Positions 9,065 to 18,433 are shown, counted from the first letter of the stretch. The stretch is 64,000 nt of DNA from Limibacterium fermenti (GCF_041902845.1 NZ_CP159486.1:2232001-2296000), one strand, 5' to 3'. Made by a program: numbers and translations. The notes: a model not told the origin generated them from the letters alone.

Positions 9065-10192
9065 TCATAACCTTTTTGTGTGTAATATGATTATACCCAC
9101 AATCCTTTCCGCTGTTTTACCGTCCCAACGTTCGGGGATTCCGCCTTTTTTCCATTCACCTGCAAAAAGTTTGTCCAAAGCAGGTTTTATAGCATTCGGA
9201 TTGGTCCCGATCAGTTCGTTGGTCCCGATGGTGCAGGTTTCCGGGCGTTCGGTATTATCCCTTAACGTGATGCAGGGAATATCCATCACAGTGGTTTCTT
9301 CCGTGATGCCACCGGAATCGGTAATAACGGCTTTCGCATGCTTTACCATATAGTTAAACTCTAAATAACCCATGGGATCAACTATATGAAGATTATCGGC
9401 TGCAATTCCCAACTCAAAGAATATCTTCGACGTCCGCGGGTGGATAGGAAAAATAACCGGTAAACCGTGTACATGGGCAACAATTTCATTCATTAAAGCC
9501 TTTAATTTATCCGCCTCATCCACATTGGCAGGACGATGAAGGGTAAGCATAATATATTCTTTTTCTTTCAAAGAAAGTGAATTATATATATCAGGTTTCA
9601 CTAATCTATTTATATTGGCAAGCAGGGTATCGATCATTACGTTACCCACAAAGAATATCTGTTCGTCCTTTGCCCCTGCGTTTCTAAGATTTTGCCCGGC
9701 AAGCTCTGTCGTAGTGAAATAGTAATCAGCTAAGCAATCGGTTACCATACGGTTGATTTCTTCCGGCATGGTTAAATCCCAAGAACGAATACCCGCTTCA
9801 ATGTGGGCAACTTTCGCATGTAATTTTTTAGCTACAATGGAACAAGCCATCGTGGAAGTTACATCGCCTACCACTATGACCAAATCGGCAGGATGAGCCA
9901 TCAGTTCCTTTTCAAACCCAATCATAATGCCGGCAGTCTGTTCTGCCTGGGTTCCTCCTCCAACGCCAAGATTTACGTCAGGTTCGGGAATATTCAACTC
10001 CTCAAAGAACATATCGCTCATATTTCTATCATAATGCTGCCCGGTATGGACCAGTCGATATTCCATCTGTTTTCTTTTTGCATTAAATTTTTCAATGGCA
10101 TGAATAACCGGAGCGATCTTCATAAAATTAGGTCTGGCCCCGGCTATAATAGTGAGCTTAATACATTTCAGTCCTTTAGAAATTTGCATCAT
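9065..10192 (-). CDS. wecB: UDP-N-acetylglucosamine 2-epimerase (non-hydrolysing)
   Basis: A 375-residue cytosolic enzyme that interconverts UDP-GlcNAc and UDP-ManNAc. Family landmarks are IIAGARPNFMKIAPV at the N-terminus, HTGQHYDRNMSDMFF near residue 50, HIEAGIRSWDLTMPEEINR near 140 (catalytic/binding acids), FVGNVMIDTL near 180, LTLHRPANVD near 215 and TDSGGITEETTVM near 290, where the SGG binds UDP. Length is normal for WecB/MnaA. It makes the ManNAc donor, which with the neighbouring UDP-HexNAc dehydrogenase and 4-epimerase points to an acidic amino-sugar capsule. Two tandem ATGs lie at 10192 and 10189, the first overlapping the previous gene's TGA. UDP-ManNAc dehydrogenase activity is not otherwise evident unless the next gene also serves it. 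Confidence 0.93.
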   Translation of the reverse strand: MMQISKGLKCIKLTIIAGARPNFMKIAPVIHAIEKFNAKRKQMEYRLVHTGQHYDRNMSDMFFEELNIPEPDVNLGVGGGTQAEQTAGIMIGFEKELMAHPADLVIVVGDVTSTMACSIVAKKLHAKVAHIEAGIRSWDLTMPEEINRMVTDCLADYYFTTTELAGQNLRNAGAKDEQIFFVGNVMIDTLLANINRLVKPDIYNSLSLKEKEYIMLTLHRPANVDEADKLKALMNEIVAHVHGLPVIFPIHPRTSKIFFELGIAADNLHIVDPMGYLEFNYMVKHAKAVITDSGGITEETTVMDIPCITLRDNTERPETCTIGTNELIGTNPNAIKPALDKLFAGEWKKGGIPERWDGKTAERIVGIIILHTKRL

Positions 10193-11490
10193 AACCTGCC
10201 GTTTACAGTTTCTTTCAATACTCCTTTCACATCATACACGACTCCATCAGTCTTCAGGAATTGCGTCCAGTCTATATCTAAAAATTCTTTATGAGCTACG
10301 GTAAGGACAATCGCATCATAGCGGTTATTCGATATGGCTTTCAATTCTCTCAACGATTCAATAGCATACTCATGCGCTACTTCCACGGAATTTGCCCAAG
10401 GATCATAAACAATAACAGCCGTGCCATATTCCTCCAAACTACGAACCACATCCACGACTTTGGAATTGCGTATATCCGGACAATTCTCCTTAAATGTAAT
10501 ACCCAATACCAAAACAGTAGAGCTTTTAATGCAAATGCCTTTTTTAATCATACATTTCACTACTTGCGAAGCTATATATTCTCCCATGGCGTCATTCATT
10601 CGTCGCCCGGCCAGAATGATCTCGGGATGATAGCCGTACTCTTGAGCCTTTTGCGCCAGATAATAGGGATCCACTCCGATGCAATGACCGCCAACTAATC
10701 CCGGCTCGAAATGCAAGAAATTCCATTTTGTACCGGCTGCATCCAATACGTCGTGCGTGTCGATGCCCATCCGGTTGAAGATCTTTGCCAATTCGTTTAC
10801 GAAAGCAATATTAATATCGCGTTGAGAATTTTCAATTACTTTCGCCGCTTCCGCTACTTTAATGGTGGGCGCAAGATGGGTGCCGGCAGTAATTACAGAC
10901 GCGTATAGATCGTTTACAAACATCCCTGCTTCCGGCGTAGATCCGGAAGTAATCTTTTTAATCTTTTCCACCGTATGCTCCTTATCGCCGGGATTAATGC
11001 GTTCCGGCGAATAGCCGGCAAAGAAATCCTTATTAAATGTCAACCCCGAAAACTTTTCCACCACCGGGATGCAATCTTCTTCGGTAGCGCCGGGATAGAC
11101 GGTGGATTCATAAACAACAATATCCCCTTTACTAATGACTTTTGCTACCGTTTCACTCGCTTTAATCAAAGGGGTAAGGTCGGGACGGTTGTTTTTATCT
11201 ACGGGAGTGGGAACCGTTACGATATAGATATTCGCCTTTGTAATATCATGAAGGTTTGAAGTGCAATAAAGGCCTTTAGTAAGGCTTCCATAAGGATTCT
11301 CTCCGACTAAAGCCGATTGAAGGATGTCGTCTTCAACCTCCAACGTGTGATCACGGCCTTGTTTTAATTCTTCTATCCTTTTTTGATTGATATCGAAACC
11401 GACCACGGGATACTTTGTGGAGAATAGCCGCGCCAAAGGCAACCCTACGTAACCGAGCCCGATTACGGCAATCTTTGTTTGTTTGTTCAT
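10189..11490 (-). CDS. UDP-N-acetyl-hexosamine 6-dehydrogenase (TviB/WbpO-like nucleotide sugar dehydrogenase)
   Basis: A UDP-glucose/GDP-mannose dehydrogenase-family enzyme that oxidises C6 of a UDP-HexNAc to the uronic acid with two NAD+. From the chosen ATG at 11490 it has 433 residues. It shows an N-terminal Rossmann motif IAVIGLGYVGLPLA, TVPTPVD near residue 105, STVYPGATEE, the central EAAKVIENSQRDINIA helix with the catalytic lysine, and the catalytic cysteine in LVGGHCIGVDPYY. The C-terminal domain has LGITFKENCPDIRNSK. The overall pattern is TviB/WbpO-like (UDP-GlcNAcA/GalNAcA formation), which fits the TviC/WbpP-like gene directly upstream. The frame extends to 11526, but that overlaps the upstream stop. 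MNKQTKIAVIG at 11490 is the natural start. Confidence 0.9.
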   Translation of the reverse strand: MNKQTKIAVIGLGYVGLPLARLFSTKYPVVGFDINQKRIEELKQGRDHTLEVEDDILQSALVGENPYGSLTKGLYCTSNLHDITKANIYIVTVPTPVDKNNRPDLTPLIKASETVAKVISKGDIVVYESTVYPGATEEDCIPVVEKFSGLTFNKDFFAGYSPERINPGDKEHTVEKIKKITSGSTPEAGMFVNDLYASVITAGTHLAPTIKVAEAAKVIENSQRDINIAFVNELAKIFNRMGIDTHDVLDAAGTKWNFLHFEPGLVGGHCIGVDPYYLAQKAQEYGYHPEIILAGRRMNDAMGEYIASQVVKCMIKKGICIKSSTVLVLGITFKENCPDIRNSKVVDVVRSLEEYGTAVIVYDPWANSVEVAHEYAIESLRELKAISNNRYDAIVLTVAHKEFLDIDWTQFLKTDGVVYDVKGVLKETVNGRL

Positions 11491-11504
11491 ATTAAAGTGT
11501 GCTT

Positions 11505-12479
11505 TTATAAATGCTTCCAATACCATTTTACCGCTTCCTTCAGTCCGGCACGTATATTGTATTGGGGATGATAACCGAGTAACGTCTTTGCTTTGTCAAT
11601 ATTCGCAAGGGAATGGGGAATATCACCTTGGCGATAGGGGCCGTGTATGACTTCCACATTTCGGATTTCGGCATCAAAGATTGCCAGATATTCTTTCAGA
11701 TAACCGACAAGTTGATTGAGAGTGGTTCGCTCGCCAAAAGCGGTATTATACACATGATTGACGGCTTCCGGGTTTTCCGTTTGTATCGCCAGCAGGTTCA
11801 TTTGAATCACATTATCAATATAGGTGAAGTCACGACTATACTCGCCATCACCATTAATAACAGGCGACTCATGCGCGATCAGTTTCTTAACAAATAACGG
11901 GATGACGGCTGCATATGCTCCATTCGGATCCTGACGGCGTCCGAAAACATTGAAATAACGCAATCCGATGCATTCCATGCCATACGTGCGGGCAAATACA
12001 TCGGCATACAGTTCATTCACATACTTAGTAACAGCATAGGGCGATAACGGCCGCCCGATAACGTCTTCCACTTTAGGAAGATGTTTACTGTCGCCATAGG
12101 TCGAAGAACTGGCGGCATACACAAAACGCTTTACGCCTTTGTCATGCGCAGCAACCAGCATATTCAGAAATCCGGAAATATTGACTTCATTCGTCGTTAC
12201 CGGGTCTTTAATGGATCGGGGCACGGAGCCCAAGGCCGCTTCATGTAATACATATTCGACCCCATCTACCGCTTTCCGGCAATCCTCTATATTCCGGATA
12301 TCGCCTTCGATTAACCTGAAACGAGAGTCGGTGAGAAACGGTTGGACATTCTCCCGTTTCCCTGTAGAGAAGTTATCAAGACATATAACCCTGTTTCCGG
12401 CCCCTAAAAGAGTTTCAACCAGATTGGAACCGATAAAGCCGGCCCCTCCGGTTACTAAAATCGTTTTATCGCTTATCAT
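11505..12479 (-). CDS. UDP-N-acetylglucosamine C4-epimerase-like SDR (TviC/WbpP-like)
   Basis: A 324-residue extended short-chain dehydrogenase. Visible are the NAD-binding TGGAGFIGSNLVE, the LDNFSTG loop, EAALGSVPRS near residue 85, the catalytic SSST(Y)G serine near 125, the YAVTK tyrosine/lysine pair near 150, and RYFNVFGRRQDPNGAYAAVIP near 175. The latter (GRRQDPNGAYAAVIP) is characteristic of WbpP/TviC, which interconvert UDP-GlcNAc(A) and UDP-GalNAc(A). Its product feeds the adjacent dehydrogenase to give UDP-GalNAcA-type donors, as in Vi antigen and similar polymers. It is the first gene of the sugar-nucleotide block, 14 bp from the dehydrogenase. Specificity for UDP-GlcNAcA versus UDP-GlcNAc cannot be decided by eye. 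Confidence 0.9.
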   Translation of the reverse strand: MISDKTILVTGGAGFIGSNLVETLLGAGNRVICLDNFSTGKRENVQPFLTDSRFRLIEGDIRNIEDCRKAVDGVEYVLHEAALGSVPRSIKDPVTTNEVNISGFLNMLVAAHDKGVKRFVYAASSSTYGDSKHLPKVEDVIGRPLSPYAVTKYVNELYADVFARTYGMECIGLRYFNVFGRRQDPNGAYAAVIPLFVKKLIAHESPVINGDGEYSRDFTYIDNVIQMNLLAIQTENPEAVNHVYNTAFGERTTLNQLVGYLKEYLAIFDAEIRNVEVIHGPYRQGDIPHSLANIDKAKTLLGYHPQYNIRAGLKEAVKWYWKHL

Positions 12480-12534
12480 GTTTGCTTTTTATATTGTATA
12501 CAAAGCGTAGTAATACGTAGAATTGCGGCCTTTG

Positions 12535-13251
12535 TTATTGACCATTTGTTTTAAAGACAGAAAGCTTCTTTAACGTCCGGCTTGACAAAGACAGTTCTTT
12601 CACTTGTTTACAAGCCTCCCATGTGTGCACATCGGTTCCGATTAAATCGTACATACCGTTATCCAACAACCACCGGGCTTTATTACGTACGGTTTTGCCA
12701 TACATTCCGTCCAACGAAAGCAAATTCAGTTGGAATTTTACTCCCATCTCTTTTAATGTCTTGTAGCCCCGCTCTCCCATATAGTTATATCGTTCGGGAT
12801 GCGCCAGCACGGGATAATATCCTTTTTCCTTTATCCTTCTCAACGTATCATAGAACTTCATCGCCGGATAGAGATAAGAAGTCTCGACTAACAAACGGTT
12901 GCCTCTTTCGCCCAATGGAAGCAAGTCATGTCTCTTAAAACGTTCTTGGAAAAGATTGTCGAGCATGTATTCCGCCGCCAGATGAAGGGTGATCTTTCCC
13001 CGATAAGCAGATTGCAAACAGGCGAAGCGCTCTTGCAAATGTGTCGTCGTATTCGGGATATCCTCCATGATATGCGGGGTTAGCCAGACAATCCGGATAC
13101 CGAGTTGTTCGTAGCAATCCAGTATTTCCAACGACTGCTCCAGAGTCTGTACGCCGTCATCCACTCCCGGAAGGATATGGGAATGATAATCGGTGAACCC
13201 CTCAAAGAAAGCCTCTTTATTAAGCGAATACAATCGCCCGATCAACCTCAT
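12535..13251 (-). CDS. CpsB/YwqE-type PHP-domain tyrosine-protein phosphatase
   Basis: A 238-residue metal-dependent PHP phosphatase. Metal ligands are visible as DYHSHILPGVDDG (residues ~20-32), TPHIMEDIPN (~58), the E of AAEYMLD (~93), AHPERYNYM (~138) and GTDVHTWE (~205). The family dephosphorylates the C-terminal tyrosine cluster of the cognate BY-kinase, here the Wzc protein encoded just upstream. This cycling controls polymer length and export. It acts in the cytosol at the inner membrane. Its ATG directly follows a 7-nt tandem repeat array that forms the whole 5' leader between it and the kinase gene, so spacing from wzc could vary with repeat number. Confidence 0.9.
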   Translation of the reverse strand: MRLIGRLYSLNKEAFFEGFTDYHSHILPGVDDGVQTLEQSLEILDCYEQLGIRIVWLTPHIMEDIPNTTTHLQERFACLQSAYRGKITLHLAAEYMLDNLFQERFKRHDLLPLGERGNRLLVETSYLYPAMKFYDTLRRIKEKGYYPVLAHPERYNYMGERGYKTLKEMGVKFQLNLLSLDGMYGKTVRNKARWLLDNGMYDLIGTDVHTWEACKQVKELSLSSRTLKKLSVFKTNGQ

Positions 13252-13328
13252 TCGTAATTCGTAATTCGTAATTTGTAATTAGTAATTAGTAATTAGTAAT
13301 TTACAATTTGTAATTAGTAGTTCGTAGT
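13252..13328. repeat. Degenerate heptanucleotide array between wzc and the PHP phosphatase gene
   Basis: About eleven tandem 7-nt units of the type TAATTCG, TAATTAG and TAATTTG fill the whole gap between the wzc stop and the phosphatase ATG. The phase of 7 is kept although unit sequence drifts. The array abuts the start codon directly, so it is the phosphatase gene's 5' leader. Related arrays occur at seven or more other places in the window. Confidence 0.9.
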
Positions 13329-15755
13329 TTAGCCTTTGTTTCCCCACCAAGTCTTTTTCTTTTCGGAGCCGTAATGGTAGCCGTACTTGTACCCGTAACG
13401 GTATCCATATCCGTAACGTCCGCCGTTACCGGTCGTACCGTTCAGGATAACGCACATGTTTTTGTATTTTTGTTCGTTGTAAATTTTCTCCAGTTCGACC
13501 AGCATACTGCGCTCCAACAATCCCGCTCTGACCACAAAGATGGTTCTATCGGCCAGTTTTTCGATAATCGCCGTGTCGGCAACCACATCGATGGGAGGAC
13601 AGTCGATAAGAATATAATCGTACCGGCTGCGCATCCGGTTAATTAGTTCTTTGAGGCGTTCCTCCACCAGCAACTCAGTAGGATTCGGAGGAATGGTTCC
13701 CACGGGTAAAATATGCAGGGTAAGATGTTTTTTATCGACGACAATTATTTCTTCGGGAGTATCGATCCGTTTTCCCAAATAGTCACTTAGCCCGATTTTA
13801 GGCGTGTCCACATAATCGGAGATGGAGCCACGACGCAAGTCACCGTCGATAACGAGCACACTCTTCCCCTTAATGGCAAGACTGATGGCCATATTCATGG
13901 TCAGGAAGGTCTTTCCGCTACCAGGATTGAACGAAGTCAACATCAGCACATTCGAGTCCGGCTCTCCGCTACCGTCCATAAACTCCAGATTGGTACGCAC
14001 TACACGGAAAGCTTCGTTAATGACATCGCGACTGCCTTCCTCCACCACGATGGCCTCTATTTCGGGTTGTTTTTTCCAGAACCGCCGGTTACGCTTTTGC
14101 GGTTGATAAAGCGGAATTTCTCCGAGGAAAGGAAGAGTACTGTTTTCCAGATCTTTTCGTCCCCGAACGGTGGTGTCCATTCGTTCTTTTGTAATAACGG
14201 CAATGAAAGGAATCAATAATCCCGTAATCAAAGCGATCAATAAGATGAAGCTCTTCCGAGGCTCTGTGGGTCCTAATGATCCGTAAGGCGGGGTAATAAT
14301 ACGGGTATTGTAGGCTGTAAAAGCCTGCGAGAGCTCGTTTTCTTCCCTTTTCTGAAGCAAAAACAAATACAAAGCCTCTTTCACTTTCTGCTCCCGCCCT
14401 ATCGAGAGCAAATATTTGGCTTGGTCAGGATTGGCGGCAATCTGAGCCGTCGTCTGTTGCTCGCTCTTTTGCAAATTCGCCGTCTGTGTGTTTAACGTGA
14501 CCACTAAATTATCGATGGAAGAGACAATCGCCTTACGCATCGACTCAAGCGACTGGTCAAGGTCTTTTATCAACGGGTTTTGCTCACTGCTATTCGCCAA
14601 CAGGTTATTCCGTTGTAACTGTAGCGTGTTGTATTCTGAAATCTGACTCTCAATACCCGAATTTTCAATACCCGAATTCGCCGGAAGTAACTGATTGGTA
14701 TAGGCGGGCCCGGTCAGGTAATTGCGTATATAGTTTGCCATGGATAATTGAGACTTTAACGATAAGAGCAGATTACTCGTTTCGCGCGACTGCTCCATAT
14801 ACATGCCCGATGCCGCTTCCACGTCCGGCAGCAGGTTCTTACTCTTGAATGAAGAGATATCCTCATCCACATCGCCGAGTTCGGTTGCGATAACCTTCAA
14901 ACGGTCGTTGATAAACATGGACGTACTGACGGTAATCTGATTTTTATCCTTTATCCAGTTCTCTTTATATACGGCGATCAACGTATTAATGACATCTTCG
15001 GCGCGTTGTGTGGAAACATCGTTATACGATAAGTCGATTACCGTTACTTTTTCATCGCTCAACGATATTGTTAAAGCTTCCTTGCAGGCATTGGTCGCAC
15101 TATACAGATTGGTACGGGAAACGTAAATAAGAGGGGATGTTTCGTTTGTATAATGCGATGTGGGCATTACCGACAACTTTCCCAACGGAGTATCCACGAT
15201 AGTTCCTAAACGGGTGTCGATGGCCTTGCTGCTCTTGCTGCCGTCACCCCATACAAAATCGGAAAGAACCACCGTGCTGTCTTCCGATACCCGAAGGGTC
15301 AGTTTCGCATTTTCCTTATCCGTCAAATCGGCAAACACAACTCTCACCGGGAGTTCTGAGCCATATAACGTTTTCCGGTGGAAAGGGCCGTTGATTTGAT
15401 AATCGACATCGATATGCAATCGTTTTATGGTTTCCAAAATGACGGCAGGCGATTGGATGGCGATAAGTTCATTATTGACATTGACGTTAGCCTGCGATAA
15501 TCCCAAATCGGAAAACAATGAAGACACATCGCCGGCCATCGATTTTCCTTTACTATCTTCTTTAATTAACAAAGAGGCCGAACGGGTGTACACCGCAGGG
15601 GTGGTAAGCAGGTATAACACGGCAATGCCGAGTGTGACGAAAAGAGACAACACAAACCAGCGCCATTTGGCAAGACAGAGATAAAAAAGATCCTGTATCC
15701 GAATGAAATCTTCGGGTTGTTTTTGCTTCACATTATTATTTTGAGAAAGAGCCAT
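13329..15755 (-). CDS. wzc: Capsule polysaccharide co-polymerase and tyrosine autokinase (Wzc-like)
   Basis: An 808-residue inner-membrane protein with a Wzz chain-length domain, a GNVR-type periplasmic region with coiled coil, and a cytosolic BY-kinase. The first TM segment is at about residues 34-55 and the second near 508-528. The kinase has Walker A SFNPGSGKTFLTMNMA near 610, Walker A' VLVIDGDLRRGS near 637 and Walker B YILIDCPPIDVVADT near 715. The C-terminus is a tyrosine-rich cluster (YGYGYRYGYKYGYHYG, ~785-800), the autophosphorylation tail. It spans the periplasm to contact Wza and sets chain length. It lies 13 bp after the Wza gene, with the antagonist phosphatase gene following. 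Confidence 0.95.
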   Translation of the reverse strand: MALSQNNNVKQKQPEDFIRIQDLFYLCLAKWRWFVLSLFVTLGIAVLYLLTTPAVYTRSASLLIKEDSKGKSMAGDVSSLFSDLGLSQANVNVNNELIAIQSPAVILETIKRLHIDVDYQINGPFHRKTLYGSELPVRVVFADLTDKENAKLTLRVSEDSTVVLSDFVWGDGSKSSKAIDTRLGTIVDTPLGKLSVMPTSHYTNETSPLIYVSRTNLYSATNACKEALTISLSDEKVTVIDLSYNDVSTQRAEDVINTLIAVYKENWIKDKNQITVSTSMFINDRLKVIATELGDVDEDISSFKSKNLLPDVEAASGMYMEQSRETSNLLLSLKSQLSMANYIRNYLTGPAYTNQLLPANSGIENSGIESQISEYNTLQLQRNNLLANSSEQNPLIKDLDQSLESMRKAIVSSIDNLVVTLNTQTANLQKSEQQTTAQIAANPDQAKYLLSIGREQKVKEALYLFLLQKREENELSQAFTAYNTRIITPPYGSLGPTEPRKSFILLIALITGLLIPFIAVITKERMDTTVRGRKDLENSTLPFLGEIPLYQPQKRNRRFWKKQPEIEAIVVEEGSRDVINEAFRVVRTNLEFMDGSGEPDSNVLMLTSFNPGSGKTFLTMNMAISLAIKGKSVLVIDGDLRRGSISDYVDTPKIGLSDYLGKRIDTPEEIIVVDKKHLTLHILPVGTIPPNPTELLVEERLKELINRMRSRYDYILIDCPPIDVVADTAIIEKLADRTIFVVRAGLLERSMLVELEKIYNEQKYKNMCVILNGTTGNGGRYGYGYRYGYKYGYHYGSEKKKTWWGNKG

Positions 15756-15768
15756 AGTTTTTTACCGA

Positions 15769-16578
15769 TTATTTAACAAAAAGGACCGTGATGGTTGCGA
15801 GCAACGAAGCGATCGATAACCAGAAAGACGTGGAAACGACATTATTGCCGTTGACGGTCGATTGTCGCGCCCGCGTAAGGTTCGGTTCCACATATACCAC
15901 ATCGTTTTGTTGCAGATAATACACCGGCGACGAAAATAATTGTTCCGCCGAGCGGATATCCACCCTGAAAGCCTTTTTCACTCCGTTTTCTTCCCGTAAG
16001 ACCAATACGTTCTCCCGTTTTCCGTAAATGGTCAGGTCGCCCGCCATACTCAACGCATCCAGTAACGTAATCTTGTCCCGGTCGATCGAATACCGTCCGG
16101 GCTCGGCTACTTCTCCCAACACCGACAACGTCAGGTTCAGGAACTCTACGGTAACCACCGGATCTTTCACCAGATTCTTTTCTATCAACTCATTCTTTAT
16201 ATATGCGCTGATTTCCTGTTTATCCATTCCTTCCACACGGATTTTTCCCAATACGGGGAAATCGATAGTCCCCTCCGCGTCTACCGTATAGCCGGAAATC
16301 CCATAATTACTACCGGAAGAAGATGTCAGGGAAGAAAGCCCTATCTGCCGGGATAATATAGGCAGATTAAATAAATCGGCCAATAACGGATCCTTACTAT
16401 TCACGATGATGGATATCTTGTCTTTCGGGCGGATTTTAATCTCGCTTGGAATCATCATTTGCCGTTCACTTTCGCCCGAAGGCAAATCCTGAAAGTAGGA
16501 AATGTTTTTTGAGGAGCCACACGAGTATAAAAGAAAAACAGCGAGCGGCAAGAAGAGCATGTTTCTAATTCGCATCAT
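15769..16578 (-). CDS. wza: Polysaccharide export outer-membrane lipoprotein (Wza-like)
   Basis: A 269-residue lipoprotein with an N-terminal signal ending in LLYSC (Cys20), which is acylated by Lgt. A Poly_export domain follows (IRPKDKISIIVNSKDP, ~50-140) with GYTVDAEGTIDFPVLGKIRV. One SLBB repeat comes next (LSVLGEVAEPGRYSI, ~155-230), and a C-terminal hydrophobic helix (FWLSIASLLATITVLFVK) inserts in the outer membrane to form the channel ring. It exports the capsule polymer passed on by Wzc. Tandem ATGs at 16578 and 16575 are both possible starts. It is shorter than E. coli Wza, as is usual in Bacteroidales. Confidence 0.93.
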   Translation of the reverse strand: MMRIRNMLFLPLAVFLLYSCGSSKNISYFQDLPSGESERQMMIPSEIKIRPKDKISIIVNSKDPLLADLFNLPILSRQIGLSSLTSSSGSNYGISGYTVDAEGTIDFPVLGKIRVEGMDKQEISAYIKNELIEKNLVKDPVVTVEFLNLTLSVLGEVAEPGRYSIDRDKITLLDALSMAGDLTIYGKRENVLVLREENGVKKAFRVDIRSAEQLFSSPVYYLQQNDVVYVEPNLTRARQSTVNGNNVVSTSFWLSIASLLATITVLFVK

Positions 16579-16597
16579 AAAAAATGAATATTGTTAT

Positions 16598-17731
16598 TTA
16601 CTTATTGAATTGTTTCTGAGTGACGGTGAGTTTATTATTTCGTTTTACCATGGCATGCGTTAAGCAGACAGTACCCGCAATCCATACAACGAGATCCCCT
16701 ATGAGCAGGAATGTTGCATTTACATAGCGCGACAAAACGATATTCCCCACTAGATAGACAATAGCTACCGACACGAGGATTATCCTCGCTGACCGTTGGG
16801 ACAGGCCAATCGCAAGCAGTTTATGGTGGATATGATTCTTATCGGGCTTGAAAGGATGCCTCCCGTTACAGATGCGATGAAAGAAGACCCTTGCCGCATC
16901 GAAGCACGGGACGATTAGCGGCGAGAAAGCCACCATCAACGGATTAAACAAAGCCGTGCCATCGGCGGGAATGGATTGAGCCAGTTTGATACTGAGCAAA
17001 CTCAGAATAAGGCCGATGGTCAAGCTTCCCGTATCGCCCATAAATATCTTTTTCCCTTCTTCCGCTTTACCGAAAACATTGTAATAGAAAAAAGGAATTA
17101 GTACGCCCAATGTCCCAAATGCCAGCATCGCGAAAAGATAGTGTTGCAAGTGGAAAAAAATAAAGCCGTAGAAGAGGCATGCCACCACGCTCAATCCGGA
17201 AGCAAGTCCGTCGATGCCGTCAATCAAGTTAAGAGCATTGATGATGAAGACGATAAGCACAACCGTGAACGGATAGGCAATCCATTGCGGCAACAGGCCT
17301 ACTCCAAACACTCCATAAAAATTGTCGATGAGGATGCCTCCCATAGCCAGGAGAACACCGCAAAGAATTTGCATGACAAATTTGGAACGGAAACGAACGC
17401 CGACTAAATCATCGGCAATTCCCATCACATACAGAATGAGGAGACTACAGAAGGACAAAGACAAGACGGATGCCTCGCTCTGTGCAGCCATGACAATATC
17501 AGGTCTTCCGAAAACAAAACTGAGTCCCGTCAATAGAGCAAAAACGAAAAAAATCACCGGGGCAAAGGCGAATCCGCCGAGACGGGAAATATTCTCTTGA
17601 TGAATCTTACGCCCATCCGGAACGTCGAACAGTTTTTTCACGGAGCAAATGGCGGCGATTTGGGGAATAAGCATTCCGGACAGACAAGCGCAAATTGCGA
17701 TTGATAGACAAATAATAATAATCCAATACAT
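16598..17731 (-). CDS. Undecaprenyl-phosphate HexNAc-1-phosphate transferase (WecA/TagO/MraY family)
   Basis: A 377-residue polytopic membrane enzyme of the GT4-like MraY/WecA family. Catalytic landmarks are the DD pair in VMGIADDLVGVRF (~105), NALNLIDGIDGLASG (~165), FMGDTGSLTIG (~225) and the HIHHKLLAIGLS histidine loop (~300). It starts capsule assembly by moving HexNAc-1-phosphate from UDP-HexNAc to undecaprenyl phosphate at the cytosolic face. It lies between upxY and wza, so it is the first biosynthetic gene. The family can also serve O-antigen or arabinogalactan-like polymers, but the context fixes it to this locus. The only gap to upxY is a 43-bp spacer containing three heptamer units. 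Confidence 0.92.
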   Translation of the reverse strand: MYWIIIICLSIAICACLSGMLIPQIAAICSVKKLFDVPDGRKIHQENISRLGGFAFAPVIFFVFALLTGLSFVFGRPDIVMAAQSEASVLSLSFCSLLILYVMGIADDLVGVRFRSKFVMQILCGVLLAMGGILIDNFYGVFGVGLLPQWIAYPFTVVLIVFIINALNLIDGIDGLASGLSVVACLFYGFIFFHLQHYLFAMLAFGTLGVLIPFFYYNVFGKAEEGKKIFMGDTGSLTIGLILSLLSIKLAQSIPADGTALFNPLMVAFSPLIVPCFDAARVFFHRICNGRHPFKPDKNHIHHKLLAIGLSQRSARIILVSVAIVYLVGNIVLSRYVNATFLLIGDLVVWIAGTVCLTHAMVKRNNKLTVTQKQFNK

Positions 17732-17774
17732 TGTTGCTAGAAGAATTAAAGACAGAAGACTAAAGACACCGAAG
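17732..17774. repeat. Short heptamer run between upxY and the WecA-type gene
   Basis: The spacer contains consecutive 7-nt units of AGACAGA/AGACTAA/AGACACC type. It is short, but has the same 7-nt period as the larger intergenic arrays elsewhere in the window. Confidence 0.55.
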
Positions 17775-18329
17775 CTATTGCGCGGATAGAACTTCGATCA
17801 GATCGGATTGGATTTCTGCGGTAACGACCGCTGTAACCCCCTTTATAAGGACGACTACCCGACGGCTTCGAATTCCTTTGACTTTTACAAAGATGCCTTC
17901 TACGCCGTCGAAAGCGCCGCCGTGAATGCGGACAGGAGTTCCCCGTTTCAAGTTGATCTCTTCGGGTTTCAGATAAATCAACTGTTCATTATTGGTTCCG
18001 GATACGGCTATAAACTGTTGCATTTGCTTCTCCGGAACAATAATCGGGATATTTTTTCCTCTTTCCGCCTGCGTAAGATATTGCAGAAATAAAATCTCCC
18101 TTTTCGTCTCCTGTATAATCGAGCGGGTTGTTCTAACGAACAAGAGATTATGAATCGCCGGCACTAATTCACGGCTTTTCTTTCCGCCTTTCTTTGCAAC
18201 GACATCATAGCGCATGGGAATAAAACTTTCTATGCAACGCTTATCCAGTAATTGTTGCGCTTTCAACTCCCGGCAAAAGGGAGCGCTCATGGCAAACCAA
18301 ACAGGAATTTCAAGATTGTTGTTATCCAT
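17775..18329 (-). CDS. upxY: UpxY-type NusG paralogue, capsule-locus transcription antiterminator
   Basis: A protein of about 184 residues from ATG 18329 with a NusG N-terminal domain (PVWFAMSAPFCRELKAQQLL...CIESFIPMRYDVVAKKGGK, ~8-55; LFVRTTRSIIQETKREI, ~68) and a C-terminal KOW domain (RGTPVRIHGGAFDGVEGIFV, ~128-148). UpxY proteins of Bacteroides prevent premature termination in the long leader of their own capsule operon and heads of such loci always carry one. It is the first gene after the invertible promoter. No upxZ partner gene is visible beside it. The frame is open to a GTG at 18392 preceded by GAGGAG, which is the alternative start. The ATG is preferred because it gives normal length. 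Confidence 0.9.
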   Translation of the reverse strand: MDNNNLEIPVWFAMSAPFCRELKAQQLLDKRCIESFIPMRYDVVAKKGGKKSRELVPAIHNLLFVRTTRSIIQETKREILFLQYLTQAERGKNIPIIVPEKQMQQFIAVSGTNNEQLIYLKPEEINLKRGTPVRIHGGAFDGVEGIFVKVKGIRSRRVVVLIKGVTAVVTAEIQSDLIEVLSAQ

Positions 18330-18433
18330 ACGATGATGATGATATGATTGCTGCTTTACAATTTGTTGTTGTTTTTCTCTATCAGGACACACTTACGGCT
18401 CCTCGGATATCATTCAATACCGTGTATATCAAA

